From Jacaranda mimosifolia (taxonomy: Eukaryota > Streptophyta > Magnoliopsida > Lamiales > Bignoniaceae), in assembly GCA_018894105.1 (NCBI GenBank), contig CM032131.1, forward strand, positions 21,309,578 to 21,373,577: a stretch of 64,000 nt of DNA. Reading direction: 5' to 3'. Under the pieces are notes generated by a model. It did no database searches. It was not told the DNA's origin and worked only from the letters and a program-made list of their open reading frames with translations. The position numbers were made by a program, and so were the translations under genes. Shown one piece after another: positions 60,141-64,000 of the stretch (its first letter is position 1; every line of letters begins with the position of its first letter).

Positions 60141-62690
60141 TGTAACACCCCTATAATTAGCATTTTAGAAATTAAAATTTTAAAAATTAAAATATTAATT
60201 TGACAAAAACTTTAGGGCTCAAAACGTAAATAATTAAGGACTTAATTGTAGGACATTTGAAAGTTTTAGGGGTTAAATAGAAAATATTTTCAGTCAAATG
60301 GGTCAATTTAAGGTACTAACTTGTCCCAAGGCTCAATTGCAAACTGAAATAAGGTTTTGGGGGCCAATCTGAGGCACTAAAATGTTGAGGGAATAAACTG
60401 AATGTCGAAAAGAAATCTTGGGGAAGAAACTGTAATTTTGAAAAAAATGACACATTTAAAGTGAAGGCCTCATATTTGTCTGATTTCCACATACATTTAA
60501 ATCATCTCCTCCTCCAAACATCTCTTGTCGGTGCTAGAAGAACAACAAACTGAGCCAACCATTTCATTCTTCTCACCTCAATGATCTTATCAGCACTAAA
60601 TTTTCCATTAAACAACTGGTGAAACATCAAAAAATCATGACCAGACTGAAGTCACCGCGATGGTGGTGGAAGCTGCTGTTCTAGAAGATGAAGCTTGGGA
60701 ATGAGGGTTGCATTCTAACAGGCTCAGAGAGAATAACACAACGGTATCTTCAATTTTGCAATTGGACTACCGAAGCGGAAGTAATTAGGATAGAACGGTG
60801 CGGCGGCATCGACGGCACTAGTGGTTGTTTTCTTCAATTAAACAAAACTCGAGCATCAAATTGCAAAACTGATTGGAGGTTTGTGACCAAGGCAACGAGG
60901 CACATCTAGTGGTGGTGATGGTTGCGCACAACTTCGACGGGTAGCCTGCGAGACACAAAATCTCCGAAATGACAATTTGGACGCTTGCTAGCTGGTTTTA
61001 GGTTGTGAGTTAACCACAAACTTGGTCAATTTGGTAAAAATATGTCTAATCGATTAAATGATTCCTAATTTGGTTCGATTAAATTGTTAAGTTGATTTCC
61101 ATTGTAAATTTAAGTCGATTTGACCAAAAATTGTGATTATAGACTAAAATAATCAGATAGGAATTCGATTGTAACTATGTGTGGACTGATAATCAGAGAC
61201 TAATTATTATTTAATTAAGTTAATCGATACAATTAGGAAGTCAATATATGAAACGATAATGAAATTTACTCATACAGGGAGATATATTAAAATTATGTAT
61301 AGAGGTATAGCGAATATAGCAATATGAAATTGAGTCATTAACTAGAGCGAATATTAACCTCATAGGTTTTATGGTATTTACGACGTAATTAGCATGTCAC
61401 CTTTCGATATTTTTGGAATCGAGCCTTAAAATATTATATTAAATGTAAAACGATCGATAATAGAATATAAACAACTTAATTATTGTGTAAAAGGTCAAAC
61501 CGAGTGTTTTGATGATAAGTTCATTCTTTTGATTAGGTGACAAGGAGTCGGGATCTGCAAGACAGTAGGCAGGGATAGCATTTCTGTGGCTGTTAAGGTG
61601 AGGATCTAACCTATCTGTTCTTCTGGGAAATAAACTATCTTCGTTGTTCATGATTCTCTGTGCCTATTCGTCTGTACTTCATTATGCTCATTCCGGTTCT
61701 GTTCTTTGTTTGTCTATTCATTGAAATTGATCGTACTCATTCTGGTGTCCAAAACTCTTATTGTCCTATCTGTTATTGTTTCGTGTACCTTACACCCTTG
61801 ATGGCTTTCCCTTTATTGTGTTGATTTTGGGTCTTGCCTACCAAATCGTGTTTTTGCACTCCTAATTGAAATCATTCTGCATATCGTTTGTGTGGCCTTG
61901 CTGGCATTTGTCTATCACTTGTTTTGTCATATGAGGATAATTTACAAGCTGTTAGTCAGAACTGTTATGCTTCCGACAAGCTATTATGTTTGGACTAATT
62001 TATGGATTGTTAGTCTCAGCTGTTATGCTTGGGACAAGCTGTTATGTTTGGAATAATTTATAGGTTGTTATGCCTGGGACAAGCTGTTATGCTTGGAACA
62101 AGCTATTATGCTTTGGATAACGGAGGAATAAGAAAAATCTGTTATGCATAGGGTTTCGTTTTGATTCTGTTTGTACTCTATTCGGGGAGCAATAAGTAAG
62201 GAGAGGTTCCATTTGCTGAATTTGATATTATTTACGTTCTAGGATAATTATGTTTCTAATTGTGATGTCTTGCTTGTTGATAAATATGTTGAATTGCTGC
62301 TCCTTTGATAGTTTTTCTTTGACTGTTTGTCGTATTTCCCTCACTAAGTCTTTAGGACTTACCCATTTTTTTTTGTCATCTTTATTCTCCTCCCAAGCAG
62401 GACTAAGTGAAGGCTGAGAGCTTATGGCTTGGCCCAAAGAGACTGTTTTGTAATAGATTAGGTGTTATGTATGTACATATAGACTTCACCTACTCGTAGC
62501 TCTGAGACTTGAGACTGATGTTATGTCTGAATGTTAACTAGAAGACTTTTGGTATGTATATATTGCAATCCTTGTAGTGTTCTTATGAGTTTAGAATTAT
62601 GTTGCCTTTTGAGACTTGTTGAATCTGTGGCTTTTTGGTTAACTCTTATATTATGATTTACATTTGAACTGGTGGCACCTCAGCTTAGGG
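60141..62690 (+). repeat. 3' LTR of element E
   Basis: It starts TGTAACACCCC and aligns to 53758-56210. The last roughly 20-30 bp, corresponding to 'aattacactgggtacggca', are lost or changed after 'cagcttaggg'. It has a longer 'gttatgcttgggacaagct' repeat (about 61965-62115) than the 5' LTR, and the palindrome region is at 62345-62359. Confidence 0.8.
61965..62115. repeat. Minisatellite in 3' LTR of element E, unit about 20-40 bp
   Basis: Five to six imperfect units share 'gttatgcttgggacaagct', some with 'ggaataatttat'. The 5' LTR has fewer units at 55590-55670, so copy number changed after insertion or within one LTR. Confidence 0.8.
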
Positions 62691-62744
62691 AAGACTTGCA
62701 TTATTGGTGCTCATATATTTGCTAGATGATTCCAATTACAAAGT

Positions 62745-62880
62745 AGTTTTTGGTCCAGTGAGATAATTCTCACACATAAAGTGTGAGGTCAGGGGTTTAA
62801 AACTTAATAGGCTCCTATTAAGATTATAATAGGATGCGATATATGAGGCCGGAAATTTTCTTTTAATCGTCAAGATTATC
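62745..62880 (+). mobile_element. Possible tRNA-derived SINE head
   Basis: A box-A-like 'tggtccagtgagat' (62751-62764) is followed by a 7-bp stem CTCACAC/GTGTGAG (about 62769-62787). A box-B-like 'ggtcaggggtttaaaactt' (about 62787-62805) comes next. The spacing fits an RNA polymerase III type 2 promoter and the words recall plant SINEs. The 3' end, tail and target duplications were not identified. Confidence 0.4.
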
Positions 62881-64000
62881 CACATCTATTGGGCATTGCA
62901 TGTATTTTACTCTCTGTTTGAAAATAAGATTTTCAAATATATTGATAGCCTTTTAAAAAATGTTTCCCTATAGCGTGGTTAATATGAAAAAGAAAAAAGA
63001 AAATGAAATTTTTGTGGGCAACAGAATATAACTCTTTCTAATACAGAGCAAAATAAGGAAAAGAATATCATTTGTTTATATTATACTATATATATCCTTT
63101 TGGATTTTAAAAATAACATTATATATATCAGATTTAGGAAACTTACAGTACACAATTTTACTCAATATATAGTCTCGGTGACTAGAATTAACCAGCTGCA
63201 AAGTAATGAGAATAATTAAATCCAATTCCACTACTAGACATTTTAACTAAGAGGTCAAATTCTGACACTAAGCCTTCTATACTCATGTATCACTTCTATG
63301 ATGAAAGCCTAAAATGAACAGAAAAGTAACTTTTCCTAAATTGAATGCATAAAAGTTTAAGGGAAACCATACTTTTTACCATTGACAGAAGTACTTATTA
63401 TGCAACGGAATTAGGCTGCACATTTTTGTGATTTTCCATAAATAAAACGAACACTCTTAGGTTCGAATATTTTACTGGTTTCTTCAAGAGAATTCAAGTT
63501 AATTTTGCAAATTAAAATGCTTCCATTGTTATGGGTACTAAATCCTTCAAATTCGATATAGTCTAGAACCATCATGCACTAAAGCAGTTACATTTGATAA
63601 TTTTCATTAAAATAATTACAGGGTCTGATCTTGTAAGATTTTACAGTAATATTATAATACCTCAAAGTTTTGTAATAAAATTCATCAATTTAATATACTA
63701 TAATATCAATATGTAAATAAATTTCTAAAATAAAACTATTTAAGACTCACTTGTTAGCCAGGAAACTTTCAGATTTTCGTAAAATCCAAATAATGTTGGA
63801 AACATGAAATTTTGCAAATATGTTCTAAACATATTCAAATTGACCAAGAAAAAAAAACTAAATAAAATTACCATAATTAACCCATGAACTGATGTAAAAC
63901 TTTTAACTCTAAAATTTAAAATGAAAAACCAGTAGCAACTAATAATAGCTACACATATATTACATGTATGCTTACTACAAATACTGACGAACATATATAA
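62881..64000. other. AT-rich region without recognised features
   Basis: No coding frame with a recognisable domain and no obvious repeat ends. The 84-codon minus-strand frame at 63740-63994 has a hydrophobic composition typical of translated AT-rich DNA and is not called. Confidence 0.5.

Larger units (their letters stand above)
53758..62690 (+). mobile_element. Long-LTR Gypsy-like element with non-coding internal domain (element E)
   Basis: The 5' LTR is 53758-56229, the PBS 56237-56248, the internal domain 56230-60140 and the 3' LTR 60141-62690. It is the same family as element A by its internal domain: leader, hairpin, middle blocks and 3' end all align. No frame above about 85 codons and no retroviral-type domain is seen over 3.9 kb. 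Three extra bases of identity (cttg) occur beside both ends, but a clean target duplication is not clear because the 3' LTR end seems damaged. It lies 0.5 kb downstream of the phytocyanin gene. Confidence 0.8.

Overview
The window is nuclear DNA of a flowering plant, almost certainly a eudicot. It is AT-rich and crowded with plant-type transposable elements: Gypsy and Copia LTR retrotransposons, a Mutator-like element, hAT and Tourist miniature elements and a probable SINE. Tracts of (AT)n are common. I find only one gene that looks intact, a small two-exon phytocyanin (plantacyanin-like) gene at 52624-53257 on the + strand. Nearly everything else is transposon or duplicated non-coding DNA, and no tRNA, rRNA or CRISPR array was seen.

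Layout, left part. 1-888 holds the 3' tip of a Gypsy element and the start of its LTR. 891-9942 is a minus-strand LTR element with very long LTRs and an internal domain without usable reading frames. 9943-12185 is an inverted copy of a repeat unit that reappears further right, carrying a Tourist MITE. 12186-13600 holds an LTR-like fragment and a 141-bp direct duplication. 13620-19088 is a minus-strand Mutator-like transposase relic, broken by a solo LTR (13719-16581, perfect 5-bp target duplication) and by a non-autonomous hAT element (17016-17784, 8-bp target duplication). 20170-22655 is a decayed minus-strand Gypsy pol with primer-binding site. 22656-24750 is a Copia-type LTR.

Middle and right. 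From 24790 to 52500 a roughly 1.7-kb non-coding unit is repeated head to tail; the last copy is the upstream region of the phytocyanin gene. The first copy is cut by three separate insertions, each with recognisable target-site duplications: a rearranged Gypsy-type element (25961-30710), a solo LTR (30911-33413) and a complete but stop-riddled Copia element with two 616-bp LTRs (33738-41584). That Copia element has an additional reading frame between pol and its 3' LTR. A later copy holds a truncated LTR and a roughly 360-bp GC-balanced insert that looks like organellar DNA. After the gene, 53758-62690 is a + strand relative of the element at 891-9942, with the same non-coding internal domain. 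62691-64000 is AT-rich sequence with a possible SINE.

How it fits together. The phytocyanin promoter region appears to have been copied several times, once in inverted orientation. The copies without a gene then served as targets for nested retrotransposition. The LTRs of the Gypsy-like family share one plan: TGTAACACCCC start, a GC-rich islet, a variable minisatellite, a small palindrome around AAGTCC-GGACTT and a TTTTGTAATAG box. The two long non-coding elements also share an extended hairpin about 360 bp after the primer-binding site. All similarity and family statements come from reading the sequence by eye; no database search or alignment program was run.
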